The notes beneath the pieces were generated by a model. That model worked only from the letters and a program-made list of their open reading frames with translations. It had not been told where the DNA came from and searched no databases. The position numbers and the translations under genes were made by a program. This document shows positions 55,244-63,775 of a stretch of 64,000 nt of DNA, piece by piece; the stretch's first letter is position 1; each line of letters begins with the position of its first letter. The stretch comes from Clostridiales bacterium Firm_14 (GTDB lineage Bacteria > Bacillota > Clostridia > Saccharofermentanales > Saccharofermentanaceae), in contig LVAT01000010.1 of assembly GCA_001604135.1 (NCBI GenBank), positions 160,031 to 224,030 on the forward strand, given 5' to 3'.

Positions 55244-57628
55244 TTACATCTCATTGGCGTACTTGGAGGTACGGTCGTTCAATATCTTTATGACATCGTC
55301 GATCGAACGGTCGCCGGCGTAGTACGGAGCGATCTCCTCAGTAAGGAATGTGGTGATCACCGGATCGTCGTAATAGTATCTCGACAGAGACGAGAGACTT
55401 GCCATGAAGTTTTCTTCCAGTTTTTTGGTAGTCCTCTTATAGCCGTAGATCCTCGCATCTTTTTCGAGACCTGTCATGTAAGAAGCCAAGGCCTCGAACA
55501 TATCCTGGGCGCTGTTGTTTTTCTCAGTGATTATCGACATGTTCCTTGCCATTATCTCCTTATTGGTGATGATGTTCTGGAATTCTCTCGATGAATCGGA
55601 ATAACCTGCGCCGGCAAAGAGGAAATTGAGGAACTTCTTAGCGCCTTCCTTTCGCTCGGAAGACGAAGTAACCGATATAGTCTCAGAGGCTCTGAACCTC
55701 GGTCCGGAAGCGTCAACTGAAGGTGTTCCGAGTATCGTGTATTCGCCTTCGGCAGTCTTGCATGCTCGGATGAAAGCGACATAACTGTCGATATTGTCGT
55801 ATCTGCATCCGGTGCGGACGCGCTTCTCTTCTTCGGCCCAGACATAATCTTCAGGCTTTGTGAATCCGTCCTCTGCGAAGTGATCTTTTGCATATTCGGC
55901 AGCTGCTCTGAACTGGTCAGTGCCGAAGTCGACCTTGCCGCCTTCAACAGCCGATTTGATATCGATGCAGGAGAGGACAAAATCCTTTTTGTAGTAGCTT
56001 TCAGACATCGGGTAATCGTAGGGTGAGAAGCCTTCAAGCTTGTCCTTGATCAGCTTGTCGAAGTCTTCGAACGTTATGCCGACGGCGCCGTCTTTTACAA
56101 GGCTCTTATCCGTGACAAGGCCCTCGATCTCAATGGTTACCGGAAGGAAATACTGCTTTCCTCCGAACTTGGAAGATTCGATCATATTTGAGAACTGCTT
56201 GTCCATTACAGACTGGTCAAGATATCCTGTGAGGTCCTCGAAAATATCATCCCTCATCGCGTAATACTTCTGGATGCCGACCGCGAGATCCGGCGCTTCA
56301 GAACCCTTAAGTTCCTGGATCATCGTGTAGAGCTTCTCGTCGGAAACGTTCAGCATGCTCATGTCTCTTCCGACCTTGATGCCCGTCTTATACTTGCTCC
56401 AGACTCTTATCAGATACTCATTGTCCGACTTGTTGAATTCATAGATCGCATTGGAAAGATACTCCGACATTCCCTTATCGATCGGAGCCGCGATCTCTAT
56501 TACTTTCTTGCCTGCATGAGGATTCTTGTCCGCCTTGGTAAGGATAGTGACCGTCTCGTCCATCCCTGAGAAGAACATTGAATAATCTGACTCTTTGCTC
56601 GACACAAAAACAGCTCTCTCGCTGTCGCATGAAATAAGCTTGGTCTGTATCTTCAGATCTGAGAAATAAGGCGTATACCAGTTATTGTCGATGACTGTCT
56701 TTACTTCCTGGGACTGCATGTCAAATGTCGTGATATTGCCGAGCATGTCGATCTTGCAGAGCTCGCCTGAAGTTACTGCGCTGAAGTCGGCAAGGTTCAC
56801 TTCCTCACCATTCTGCGCGCTGTATTTCTCGTACTTTATCCGTTTGCCTGTCTCCGGATCGAACTCCATTACCACAGCACCGTCGCTCCTCGTATAACCG
56901 ACGGCAAGTACAGTCTTATGTCTTGAATCGTAAGAGAATCCGTCGATCACATACACGGACGGAATACCCGTGAAATCCAGGTCTGCCTTATATTCCGAGC
57001 CTTTGAATACGAATGCATGGGCACCCATCTCGACTGCATCAGAACCTGCGTAGATCAAGGGAATATAATAGTCCCCCGCCACATATACGTCTGACACGCC
57101 ATACGTATTCATGCCGCCTGCAGACAGTTCCAATGTATTGCCCTTCTCTTTTTCGAGAAATCTGGCAGAACTGCTCTCGCCGCTTTCAATATCGATATCG
57201 ATGATCGCTGTTGCAAAACCACCCGTAGCAAAAGCTGTGATAACAGCCTCAAGAGTCTTCCCACTCTCATCAGGCTTTGCGGAAATGATCCTGTCTATGG
57301 CATAGTTCTCCGGATCCTTAACCTTCAACGAGCCTAACAGGTTGCCTTTATCGTCGTAAGTGGTAAGCATCGTTCTTCTGTAGTTATCGTAATCTGCAAG
57401 ATTCGTAAGGCTGTACAGATGATAGATCTTTCCGTTGCTGTAGCTCACGATGCTGCTGTCGAGCATCTCGGTCGGCAGCTGATCTGTCTTTAGTTCAAGC
57501 CTTGTCGATTCATACCACGGGTCCTTCTCACCTACTGTCTTATCGCTCCCCGTCTTCGAACATGACATCAGGAGCGGTGCAAGCAGACTAACGGCCAAAA
57601 GTGAAGATACTATTTTTCTTTTCCACAT
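55244..57628 (-). CDS. Large two-domain solute-binding lipoprotein
   Basis: 794 residues. Lipobox LLMSC near residue 23. Residues 40-375 form the propeller-like region and 385-790 the family 1 binding domain (IEIAAPIDKGMSEYLSNAIY, GSEAPDLAVG, EEIAPYYAGDRSIDDVIKIL). It is a paralogue of 14899-17310 and 2747-4915 with the same tail. AGAGGGATAATCT before the ATG. Neither permease nor ATPase genes are adjacent. Its closeness to the xylanase might suggest a plant polysaccharide product as ligand; this is inference. Confidence 0.88.
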   Translation of the reverse strand: MWKRKIVSSLLAVSLLAPLLMSCSKTGSDKTVGEKDPWYESTRLELKTDQLPTEMLDSSIVSYSNGKIYHLYSLTNLADYDNYRRTMLTTYDDKGNLLGSLKVKDPENYAIDRIISAKPDESGKTLEAVITAFATGGFATAIIDIDIESGESSSARFLEKEKGNTLELSAGGMNTYGVSDVYVAGDYYIPLIYAGSDAVEMGAHAFVFKGSEYKADLDFTGIPSVYVIDGFSYDSRHKTVLAVGYTRSDGAVVMEFDPETGKRIKYEKYSAQNGEEVNLADFSAVTSGELCKIDMLGNITTFDMQSQEVKTVIDNNWYTPYFSDLKIQTKLISCDSERAVFVSSKESDYSMFFSGMDETVTILTKADKNPHAGKKVIEIAAPIDKGMSEYLSNAIYEFNKSDNEYLIRVWSKYKTGIKVGRDMSMLNVSDEKLYTMIQELKGSEAPDLAVGIQKYYAMRDDIFEDLTGYLDQSVMDKQFSNMIESSKFGGKQYFLPVTIEIEGLVTDKSLVKDGAVGITFEDFDKLIKDKLEGFSPYDYPMSESYYKKDFVLSCIDIKSAVEGGKVDFGTDQFRAAAEYAKDHFAEDGFTKPEDYVWAEEEKRVRTGCRYDNIDSYVAFIRACKTAEGEYTILGTPSVDASGPRFRASETISVTSSSERKEGAKKFLNFLFAGAGYSDSSREFQNIITNKEIMARNMSIITEKNNSAQDMFEALASYMTGLEKDARIYGYKRTTKKLEENFMASLSSLSRYYYDDPVITTFLTEEIAPYYAGDRSIDDVIKILNDRTSKYANEM

Positions 57629-57778
57629 AGATTATCCCTCTTAACATCTAAATTGATCCTTATGATCCCCTGACTATACTGTAAAAGAATTTTGCTATTT
57701 TGGAATAGAAAACGCGAAAAAGACACCAAACTTATGCCGAATTGATGCCGGGAGACAAGGCCGGGAGCAAAGAAAAGA

Positions 57779-57798
57779 GGGTGCCTCATATGGCACCC
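57779..57798 (-). terminator. Terminator of the xylanase gene
   Basis: GGGTGCC / GGCACCC stem around a 6-base loop; on the minus strand it is followed by CTCTTTTCTTT, 33 bases after the stop. Confidence 0.8.
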
Positions 57799-57830
57799 CC
57801 ATTTCTTTTTGTCTTTATTAATATCTTGTA

Positions 57831-59855
57831 TTAATCAACTACTTCGATCTTAACGTTGTCGAGATAGAAAGGATTCATGTCGACGCTCTCGAAATAGATC
57901 GTGAGGCTCGGTGTGCCCTCTTCGATCGTATATTCGCCTTCGCCTAATACCCACTCGTCAGAACCTGTCTGAACCTCAGCGATCGTAGGCCATGTGCCGT
58001 CGATGTCTGCCGTGCACTTACATGTAGGTGCCTTGGACTTGATGGCGAAAGTAACCTTGATCGTGTGTCCGACATAGTTTGTTACGTCGATGGAATATCC
58101 GTCGTACTCAGCGTAGCCTTCGGAGTTCTCAAGGCAGTAATCACTCTCGTAACCGCCCTTAACGATCTTCTGGACGGAGCTGTATCTCGGTCCGCCGATC
58201 TTCTTCTGATCCTCGTAATCCTCAACGAAAGGTGTTGAGTCTGTCTTAGGCTCCTGATAGTCAGCGGGCTTGGTTACTTCGCCGCCGTTAAGTGCGCACA
58301 TAACGCCCTCGTAAGCGGGCTTCGGTGAGAGGTTTCCGTAGAAGAGGAGCGGCTTTGAGGAAGACTTCCAGCTCATGTCGTCTGTAAGGCCCCATACTGT
58401 TACGCACTCGATCGGAACGCCAGCCTTGTCAGCTGCGATGACAGCTTCGAAGAACTTCTTCATGTAAACACCCTGGTCATACATAGGATTGAGTGACTTA
58501 GGTGCTGTAACGTCGAGCTCTGTGATGTGAATGATTACGCCAAGCTCATCAGCATATCTCTTTGCAGCTGCAACGTAGTTATCAACGTTGAGGCCGGAGC
58601 TGATGTGGCTCTGCATGCCCATACCGTCGATGTTGCCTGCTGCTGCGACGGGCTTGAGCATCTTAAGGATGTCTTCCTGCTTGGATGTCTGATACTCGTT
58701 GTAGTCGTTATAGAAGAGCTGTACTCCGGAAGGAGCGTGCTTTCTTGCGAATTCGAAAGCCTTCTCTACGTAATCGTCACCGATTACCTGCTTCCAGTAG
58801 CAGTCTCTCATTCCGCCATCATCTGCGGCAGCTTCATTGACTACGTCCCATGCATAGATAACGCCGGGGTAGTTCTTCTCGCACCAGTTCATTACCTGGT
58901 CGATGTAGCTCTCCATTCTCTTGAGCATGAGGTCTCTGCTCGCGAGCTGGCCGTTTACGTCATAGTTCTCATAGAAGAACCATGAAGGTGTCTGTGAATA
59001 CCAGACGAGAGTATGGCCTCTCATAGGGATGTTATTCTTCTTGCAGTAGTCAAGGATAGGCTTAGCTGCTTCGAAATGAATAGCAGGTGCCTCATTGTAC
59101 TTTGCAGGATCAGCCTTGCACTTAGCGCCGTCAAGAACGGAATCAGGCTTCAATTCATTCTCAGGTGTAACGGAATTGAACTGAGTCTTAAGAAGCTTTC
59201 TGAAAGAATCGTTCTTGTTCGTCATTACTGTTGCAGGAGATGCAACGCCGAACTTGAAATAATCAGCATATGCTGAAGCGAGAGAAGCTGTCTTTGTAGG
59301 ATCTTCCAATGACTCGACAGGTGTGCCCGTCAGGTTATTGAATTCGCCTTCGATGCTGACTTCCATTGCGGATACGGTGATATCTCTTACGTCACTTGCT
59401 TCGAGATATACCATTGCGTTCTGGGCATTGTCAGGGATCTCGATCGTGCCGGTGATCTCCGTGATGCCTGATTCGTCAGCCTGGCCTGCTGCAATGTTTA
59501 CATAGGAAACGTTTCCGTAGAACTCATACTTCAATGAGAGAGTCATGGAATCGTTTGCGGATGAAGCCTTTGCATAAGCCTTTACCATATTGCCTCTGTA
59601 GTTTTCACAAGGGATAGCAATACCCGTATTGCTTGCAGAACGGTTTGTGATAACTGCAGTTCCGTCCTTAAGAGTAACTTTGCAATCACCGTATTTGATC
59701 CAGTTACCCTTCTTCTCCTTCTGTGTGAAGTCCGCCTTGATCGTTGTCGGAACTTCAACCGGACCGTTAGATCCGTTGGGAAGTGAGTCGCATCCGCTCA
59801 GGAGAAATAATCCTGCGAGAGCACAAGCGACGACTTTGATAAAACCTTTTTTCAT
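57831..59855 (-). CDS. GH10 endo-1,4-beta-xylanase, lipid-anchored
   Basis: 674 residues. Lipobox LLSGC with Cys 22. An N-terminal carbohydrate-binding module of the CBM4_9/22 kind covers about 38-175. The GH10 barrel runs from about 190 to 530: NSVTPENELKPDSVL, MRGHTLVWYSQTPSWF, acid/base Glu 341 in AWDVVNEAAADD and nucleophile Glu 446 in IIHITELDVTAP. A C-terminal CBM-like domain (about 545-674) ends the protein. It cleaves xylan at the cell surface. GGAGGT precedes the ATG. Upstream lies a gap of TTTACC repeats, perhaps its operator. Confidence 0.93.
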   Translation of the reverse strand: MKKGFIKVVACALAGLFLLSGCDSLPNGSNGPVEVPTTIKADFTQKEKKGNWIKYGDCKVTLKDGTAVITNRSASNTGIAIPCENYRGNMVKAYAKASSANDSMTLSLKYEFYGNVSYVNIAAGQADESGITEITGTIEIPDNAQNAMVYLEASDVRDITVSAMEVSIEGEFNNLTGTPVESLEDPTKTASLASAYADYFKFGVASPATVMTNKNDSFRKLLKTQFNSVTPENELKPDSVLDGAKCKADPAKYNEAPAIHFEAAKPILDYCKKNNIPMRGHTLVWYSQTPSWFFYENYDVNGQLASRDLMLKRMESYIDQVMNWCEKNYPGVIYAWDVVNEAAADDGGMRDCYWKQVIGDDYVEKAFEFARKHAPSGVQLFYNDYNEYQTSKQEDILKMLKPVAAAGNIDGMGMQSHISSGLNVDNYVAAAKRYADELGVIIHITELDVTAPKSLNPMYDQGVYMKKFFEAVIAADKAGVPIECVTVWGLTDDMSWKSSSKPLLFYGNLSPKPAYEGVMCALNGGEVTKPADYQEPKTDSTPFVEDYEDQKKIGGPRYSSVQKIVKGGYESDYCLENSEGYAEYDGYSIDVTNYVGHTIKVTFAIKSKAPTCKCTADIDGTWPTIAEVQTGSDEWVLGEGEYTIEEGTPSLTIYFESVDMNPFYLDNVKIEVVD

Positions 59856-59904
59856 GTTACCTCCGCGAAAAAGCCTTCTTGTTGCTTGATGTTCGTACTG
59901 ATAA

Positions 59905-60132
59905 TTTTACCGCAAGAATGGTTAAATTTCCAAGCATTGGTTTTTGTCGTGAGCCCTAAAAATATGAGGTAAAATCTGTTAATTTGACATTATCATTTTA
60001 CCAATCTTGCTATTTGTATATTTCATTCGCAATTTATGTACTGTCGGTTTTTGGTAAATCTAACGAACAATTAGCCGAAAATTTGATTATCAAATTATAA
60101 TTTATTCTGATATATTTACCTTATTAGGTAAG
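59905..60132. promoter_or_regulatory. Cluster of TTTACC/GGTAAA sites between xylanase and plsC
   Basis: The AT-rich gap holds TTTTACC at 59905 and 59996, GGTAAAA at 59968, GGTAAA at 60053, TTTACC at 60115 and GGTAAG at 60127. GCAAGAATGGTTAAA (59912-59926) and TTTTACCAATCTTGC (59996-60010) are near-perfect inverted repeats. This looks like a regulator-binding array controlling the divergent genes. Confidence 0.45.
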
Positions 60133-60139
60133 GTGTCGA

Positions 60140-60901
60140 ATGAAATATTTGCTTTGGTTGGTCGTTATTTTCGTAGCGTTGTTTTTGTCGTATTGGGCAT
60201 TCCTTTTCATATGCTCATGCTTCGTAAATACGAAGAAGCTTTACGACAAACACAGCCGCTTTTACAGGTGGCTCCTGGTCAGTTCGACCTGGCATCTGAT
60301 CTTTGTCGGCCGTGTGCGTTTTCACACCAAAGGTATGGAGAAGATACCTCTGAACCGCAGATTCCTTCTTGTCTGCAACCATCGTTCCAAGTTAGATCCG
60401 ATCACCACATGGTATCTGCTTAAGGATTTCGATCTCGCATTCATCTCGAAGGAAAAGAACTTTCACGTACCTTGCTGGGGCAGGATCATCAGACGCTGCT
60501 GCTTTCTTCCCATCGACCGTGAGAATCCCAGAAATGCAATGAAGACCATCGAAATGGCCGCTGACCTCCTGAAGAACGATCAGGTATCGATCGCCGTCTA
60601 TCCTGAGGGCACGAGAAATTTCGGCGAAGGTCTTCTCCCTTTCCACAACGGCATTTTCAAGATCGCCCAAAAAGCAAACGTTCCCGTCGTCATCTGCGGC
60701 ATTAAGGGAGCTGACCGGATGCCGGATAATTTCCCTCTTCACGGGACCGATATCTATTTCGAGGTGCTGGATGTCCTGACGGAAGAACAGATAAGGACCA
60801 CACGCTGCAACGATATCGGCGATTACGCAAGAGATCTGATGCTGTCATTTGTCGAAAGAAATCAGGAGGAGGAACAAAATGTCAACTTACGTACTGTTTA
60901 A
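60140..60901 (+). CDS. plsC: 1-acyl-sn-glycerol-3-phosphate acyltransferase
   Basis: 253 residues. One N-terminal transmembrane helix, then the acyltransferase motif VCNHRSKLDP (NHxxxxD) and YPEGTRNFGEG (EGTR). It makes phosphatidic acid from lysophosphatidic acid at the membrane. TAAGGTG lies before the ATG. It overlaps the lipid kinase gene by 23 bases, so the two form an operon of phospholipid metabolism. Confidence 0.92.
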   Translation: MKYLLWLVVIFVALFLSYWAFLFICSCFVNTKKLYDKHSRFYRWLLVSSTWHLIFVGRVRFHTKGMEKIPLNRRFLLVCNHRSKLDPITTWYLLKDFDLAFISKEKNFHVPCWGRIIRRCCFLPIDRENPRNAMKTIEMAADLLKNDQVSIAVYPEGTRNFGEGLLPFHNGIFKIAQKANVPVVICGIKGADRMPDNFPLHGTDIYFEVLDVLTEEQIRTTRCNDIGDYARDLMLSFVERNQEEEQNVNLRTV

Positions 60902-61736
60902 CATGTTGTCCGGAAACGGAAAAGGTAAGGAAAAAGCCGACGAACTCAAGGTATTCCTTCGCGGCAAAAAAGCAGTCTACAAGGACATAATCAAGATCAC
61001 TGACTGGGCCGGCTTTTTCGCTGAACTGAACTACAGGGAAGACGAAGTCATCATCTGCGGAGGTGACGGTACATTAAATCACTTCATCAATGACACAGAG
61101 GGCTTAAAGTACAGTATTCCCCTCTATTACTATCCTACCGGAAGCGGCAACGACTTCTGGAACGACATCGGCAAGAAGCCCGGCGACAATCCTGTCAGGA
61201 TCGAACAGTATCTTAAAGATCTCCCCTTTGTCGAAGTAAACGGCATGAAGAAGCGTTTCCTTAACGGCATCGGTTACGGCATAGACGGTTACTGCTGCGA
61301 AGAAGGCGACCGCCAGAGGGCATCAGGCAACAAGAAGATCAACTACACGAACATCGCGATCAACGGACTGCTCTTCAAATATAAGCCCACCAACGCCGAG
61401 ATCGAAGTTGACGGCCAGCATTACTCATACAAGAAAGTATGGCTCGCGCCTTCGATGAACGGACGTTACTACGGCGGCGGCATGATCGCCACACCTGCCC
61501 AGGACAGACTTTCCAAGGACAGACTCCTCTCACTCCTTCTCTTCCACGGCAGCGGTAAGATCGTAACTCTTGCGATCTTCCCTTCCATCTTCAAGGGCAA
61601 GCACATCGACCACCCGAAGAACGTCGAGGTAAAGACAGGCCACAGGATCAAGGTCACATTCGACCGTCCTGTCGCACTCCAGATCGACGGTGAGACAGTC
61701 CTCAACGTTAAGACATATACAGCGTACAAGGAATAA
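60879..61736 (+). CDS. Diacylglycerol kinase-family lipid kinase
   Basis: 285 residues from the ATG at 60879, with GGAGGAGG before it; the frame extends upstream inside plsC. The nucleotide motif VIICGGDGTLNHFIND and YYPTGSGNDFWNDIG mark the DAGK catalytic family (DgkB/YegS-like). It would phosphorylate diacylglycerol or a related lipid, recycling it to phosphatidic acid, in line with the plsC neighbour. Exact substrate unknown. Confidence 0.9.
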   Translation: MSTYVLFNMLSGNGKGKEKADELKVFLRGKKAVYKDIIKITDWAGFFAELNYREDEVIICGGDGTLNHFINDTEGLKYSIPLYYYPTGSGNDFWNDIGKKPGDNPVRIEQYLKDLPFVEVNGMKKRFLNGIGYGIDGYCCEEGDRQRASGNKKINYTNIAINGLLFKYKPTNAEIEVDGQHYSYKKVWLAPSMNGRYYGGGMIATPAQDRLSKDRLLSLLLFHGSGKIVTLAIFPSIFKGKHIDHPKNVEVKTGHRIKVTFDRPVALQIDGETVLNVKTYTAYKE

Positions 61737-61755
61737 GTGTACATATATGAATAAG

Positions 61756-61781
61756 GCCCGCCGTTCTTATTGCCGGCGGGC
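61756..61781. terminator. Bidirectional terminator between the lipid kinase and TSCPD genes
   Basis: GCCCGCCG / CGGCGGGC stem with a 10-base loop, followed by TTTATTCATTT on the plus strand; on the minus strand it is followed by TTATTCATAT. It serves both converging genes. Confidence 0.85.
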
Positions 61782-61817
61782 TTTATTCATTTGGTCTGTT
61801 TTTTCTTAAATGCGGAA

Positions 61818-62066
61818 TTATCCTGCGTACTGGTCGATGGCCTTTGCGAGCTGGTCAGCACAGGACGTTCCCTTCATGCCGCAGGTATTGCCTCTTAAGA
61901 TGTCTGCAACTTCCTTAGCATCCTTGCCTTCAACAAGTTTTCCGATGGCCTTGAGGTTGCCGTTGCAGCCACCCAAGAACTTTACGTTATAAAGCTTGCC
62001 GTCTTCGATATCGAAATCGATCGAGACAGCACATACGCCGCGGGGGCTGAAATTTACATGTTCCAT
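61818..62066 (-). CDS. TSCPD-domain protein (TIGR03905-like)
   Basis: 82 residues. VNFSPRGVCAVSIDFDIEDG, FLGGCNGNLKAIG and the final CGMKGTSCADQLAKAI, with the family motif TSC(A/P)D and conserved Cys residues. The TSCPD domain also occurs at the end of some B12-dependent ribonucleotide reductases; the single-domain form is of uncertain role, with Cys residues that could bind metal. AAGGAG before the ATG. It follows mgtE by 38 bases and may be co-transcribed. Confidence 0.88.
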   Translation of the reverse strand: MEHVNFSPRGVCAVSIDFDIEDGKLYNVKFLGGCNGNLKAIGKLVEGKDAKEVADILRGNTCGMKGTSCADQLAKAIDQYAG

Positions 62067-62104
62067 ATCAATTCTCCTTGTTTAACAGTGTTACATCGCG
62101 TCAG

Positions 62105-63508
62105 TTACATAGCGTGGAGCTGCATTACGTTGATCAGCAAAAGCCAGCTCATGCCGTAGTAGCAGCCGACCGCGATAAGGTCGTTGACTGTCGTGATCAG
62201 GGGTCCTGATGCTACCGCGGGGTCTATGTTGATCTTCTTGAAGAAGAGCGGGATCAATGTGCCGATGATGGACGAGAATGTCATCGATACGAGCAGTGAT
62301 ACGCCGATGCATCCGCTTACCGCAAAGGCAAACACGGGTTCCTTGTGCTTGAGCACCATGAGGTAAACACCTATGAGGATCACCGATGCGACACCTAAGA
62401 TGAGACCTACGGAAAGACCGACTTTCGATTCCTTGAAGACGAGCTTGAACTTCTGCGCCGCAGTAAGGTTCTCGTCTGTTAATACTCTGATCGTGACAGC
62501 GAGCGACTGCGTTCCGACGTTACCTGCCATGTCGAGGATCAGTGACTGGAATGCCATTATTATCGTAAGCTGTGCGATAACGGCCTCGAAAGCACCTACC
62601 AGTGTTGAAACGATCATGCCGAGACACAAAAGGATAAGGAGCCACGGCATTCTCTTTCTGATACTCTGGCCCAGAGGTTCCTTAAGGTCTTCTTCTGCAA
62701 TAAGTCCGGCGAACTTAACGTAGTCTTCACCGAGCTCATCATCGACTACCTCGACGATACTCTGTGATGTGATAACGCCTAAGATCTTGTTGTCTTCATC
62801 AAGTACAGGGATCAAGTCCTCCGAATAATCCTTGAGCTTCTCGATACAATCGTCGATCTTCTCATTAGCGTATACGTAAGGGAACGATGTAACTATCAGT
62901 GTGTTTAAGTCCGTCGTGCTCCTTGCCGTAATGAGGTCTTTTAACGTGAGAGCTCCGTAGAACAGTCCGTCATCGTCCTCAACGAAGAGTGTTGAGATGT
63001 TGTCATTCTCTTCTGCCTGGGTTACGAGCTCTGTCATCGCCTGCTTGACCGTGAGGTTCAGGCCGATCGTGATGAAGTTCGCGGTCATCTTGGAACCGAT
63101 CTCATCCTCATCGTAGGATGCGATGATGCTGATCTCTTTCCTGACCTCGGTATCGAGAGCGTCGATGATAAGGCCGCGCCTCTCTTTTTCGAGCTCACGC
63201 AAAACATTCGCAGCGGTATCCGTCTCGAGTTCGGCAACAACCGCAGCAGCACGCCTTATGTCCATCTCATTGAGATAAGTGCTTACCTGCTCTTCTTCCA
63301 GACACTCGAAAGCCTCCGCAAGCAAAGTCTTGCCGCAGACCCTGAAGAGCTTCTTCCTCTCCTGGTCGGAGAGTTCCTCCAATATCTGCGCAATGTCACT
63401 TGCGTGATAATCTTCTAACTTGTAATGAATAACCCTCGGGGAATCGTTACCCCTCATCAGCGAGATTATCTCGTCCTGATAATCTCTTCTTATTTCCTTC
63501 TCTGCCAT
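62105..63508 (-). CDS. mgtE: Magnesium transporter MgtE
   Basis: 467 residues. N-terminal superhelix domain (about 30-130: SDIAQILEELSDQERKKLF), two CBS domains (about 135-260) that sense cytoplasmic Mg2+, and five transmembrane segments of the MgtE channel in the last 180 residues, with DMAGNVGTQSLAVTIRVLTD and the acidic pore residue in PLITTVNDLIAVGCYYG. It lets Mg2+ in and closes when Mg2+ is high. AGGAGG precedes the ATG. The leader with an internal terminator (63544-63578) supports control by a Mg2+-sensing RNA. Confidence 0.95.
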   Translation of the reverse strand: MAEKEIRRDYQDEIISLMRGNDSPRVIHYKLEDYHASDIAQILEELSDQERKKLFRVCGKTLLAEAFECLEEEQVSTYLNEMDIRRAAAVVAELETDTAANVLRELEKERRGLIIDALDTEVRKEISIIASYDEDEIGSKMTANFITIGLNLTVKQAMTELVTQAEENDNISTLFVEDDDGLFYGALTLKDLITARSTTDLNTLIVTSFPYVYANEKIDDCIEKLKDYSEDLIPVLDEDNKILGVITSQSIVEVVDDELGEDYVKFAGLIAEEDLKEPLGQSIRKRMPWLLILLCLGMIVSTLVGAFEAVIAQLTIIMAFQSLILDMAGNVGTQSLAVTIRVLTDENLTAAQKFKLVFKESKVGLSVGLILGVASVILIGVYLMVLKHKEPVFAFAVSGCIGVSLLVSMTFSSIIGTLIPLFFKKINIDPAVASGPLITTVNDLIAVGCYYGMSWLLLINVMQLHAM

Positions 63509-63543
63509 TTGTTCCTCCTAAAAAGTAAACAAACGACGGGAAC

Positions 63544-63578
63544 AAAAAACCTCTGCTCTTCACTAAGACAAACAGAGG
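63544..63578 (-). terminator. Premature terminator in the mgtE leader
   Basis: On the minus strand CCTCTG (63578-63573) and CAGAGG (63555-63550) pair around 17 bases and are followed by TTTTTTG, 36 bases before the mgtE start. It lies inside the 5' leader, so it probably works as the expression switch. Confidence 0.75.
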
Positions 63579-63740
63579 AGACGATATATCATTTAGTCCT
63601 TAAGGTCCGATACGGTCATCGCCTGGCGCTTTAAGGAACAAAGGATATTTCGGCCGCGTTTCCCTCGTTTGTCGCAACTGTCACCAGCGTCCACCGTATT
63701 CACCTCACTTTTATCAATGGGATTGGGGCTTTTGTCCCCG
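63579..63740 (-). ncRNA. Probable Mg2+-responsive leader RNA (M-box-like) of mgtE
   Basis: From the promoter at 63747-63775 the leader runs about 230 bases to mgtE. GTGAGGTG (63708-63701) is followed by ATACGGT (63699-63693), which pairs with ACCGTAT (63616-63610); CGC and CTGG / CCAG and GCG extend the stem. The order of GTGAGG, a YATGG-like stem and a GCTG stem is that of M-box riboswitches of mgtE genes, but many consensus positions differ, so I treat it as a diverged M-box or a related structure. The terminator after it fits a switch. Confidence 0.6.
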
Positions 63741-63746
63741 TCCGAA

Positions 63747-63775
63747 ATTTTAGCACGGTAAAATGCATTTGTTAA
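63747..63775 (-). promoter_or_regulatory. Promoter of the mgtE leader
   Basis: TTAACA (63775-63770) and TAAAAT (63752-63747) with a 17-base spacer on the minus strand, a good sigma-A promoter. Confidence 0.75.

Noticed and set aside
60133..60423. ORF of 96 codons at the start of plsC
   Set aside because: It overlaps plsC in another frame; plsC has the NHxxxxD and EGTR motifs and a normal length.
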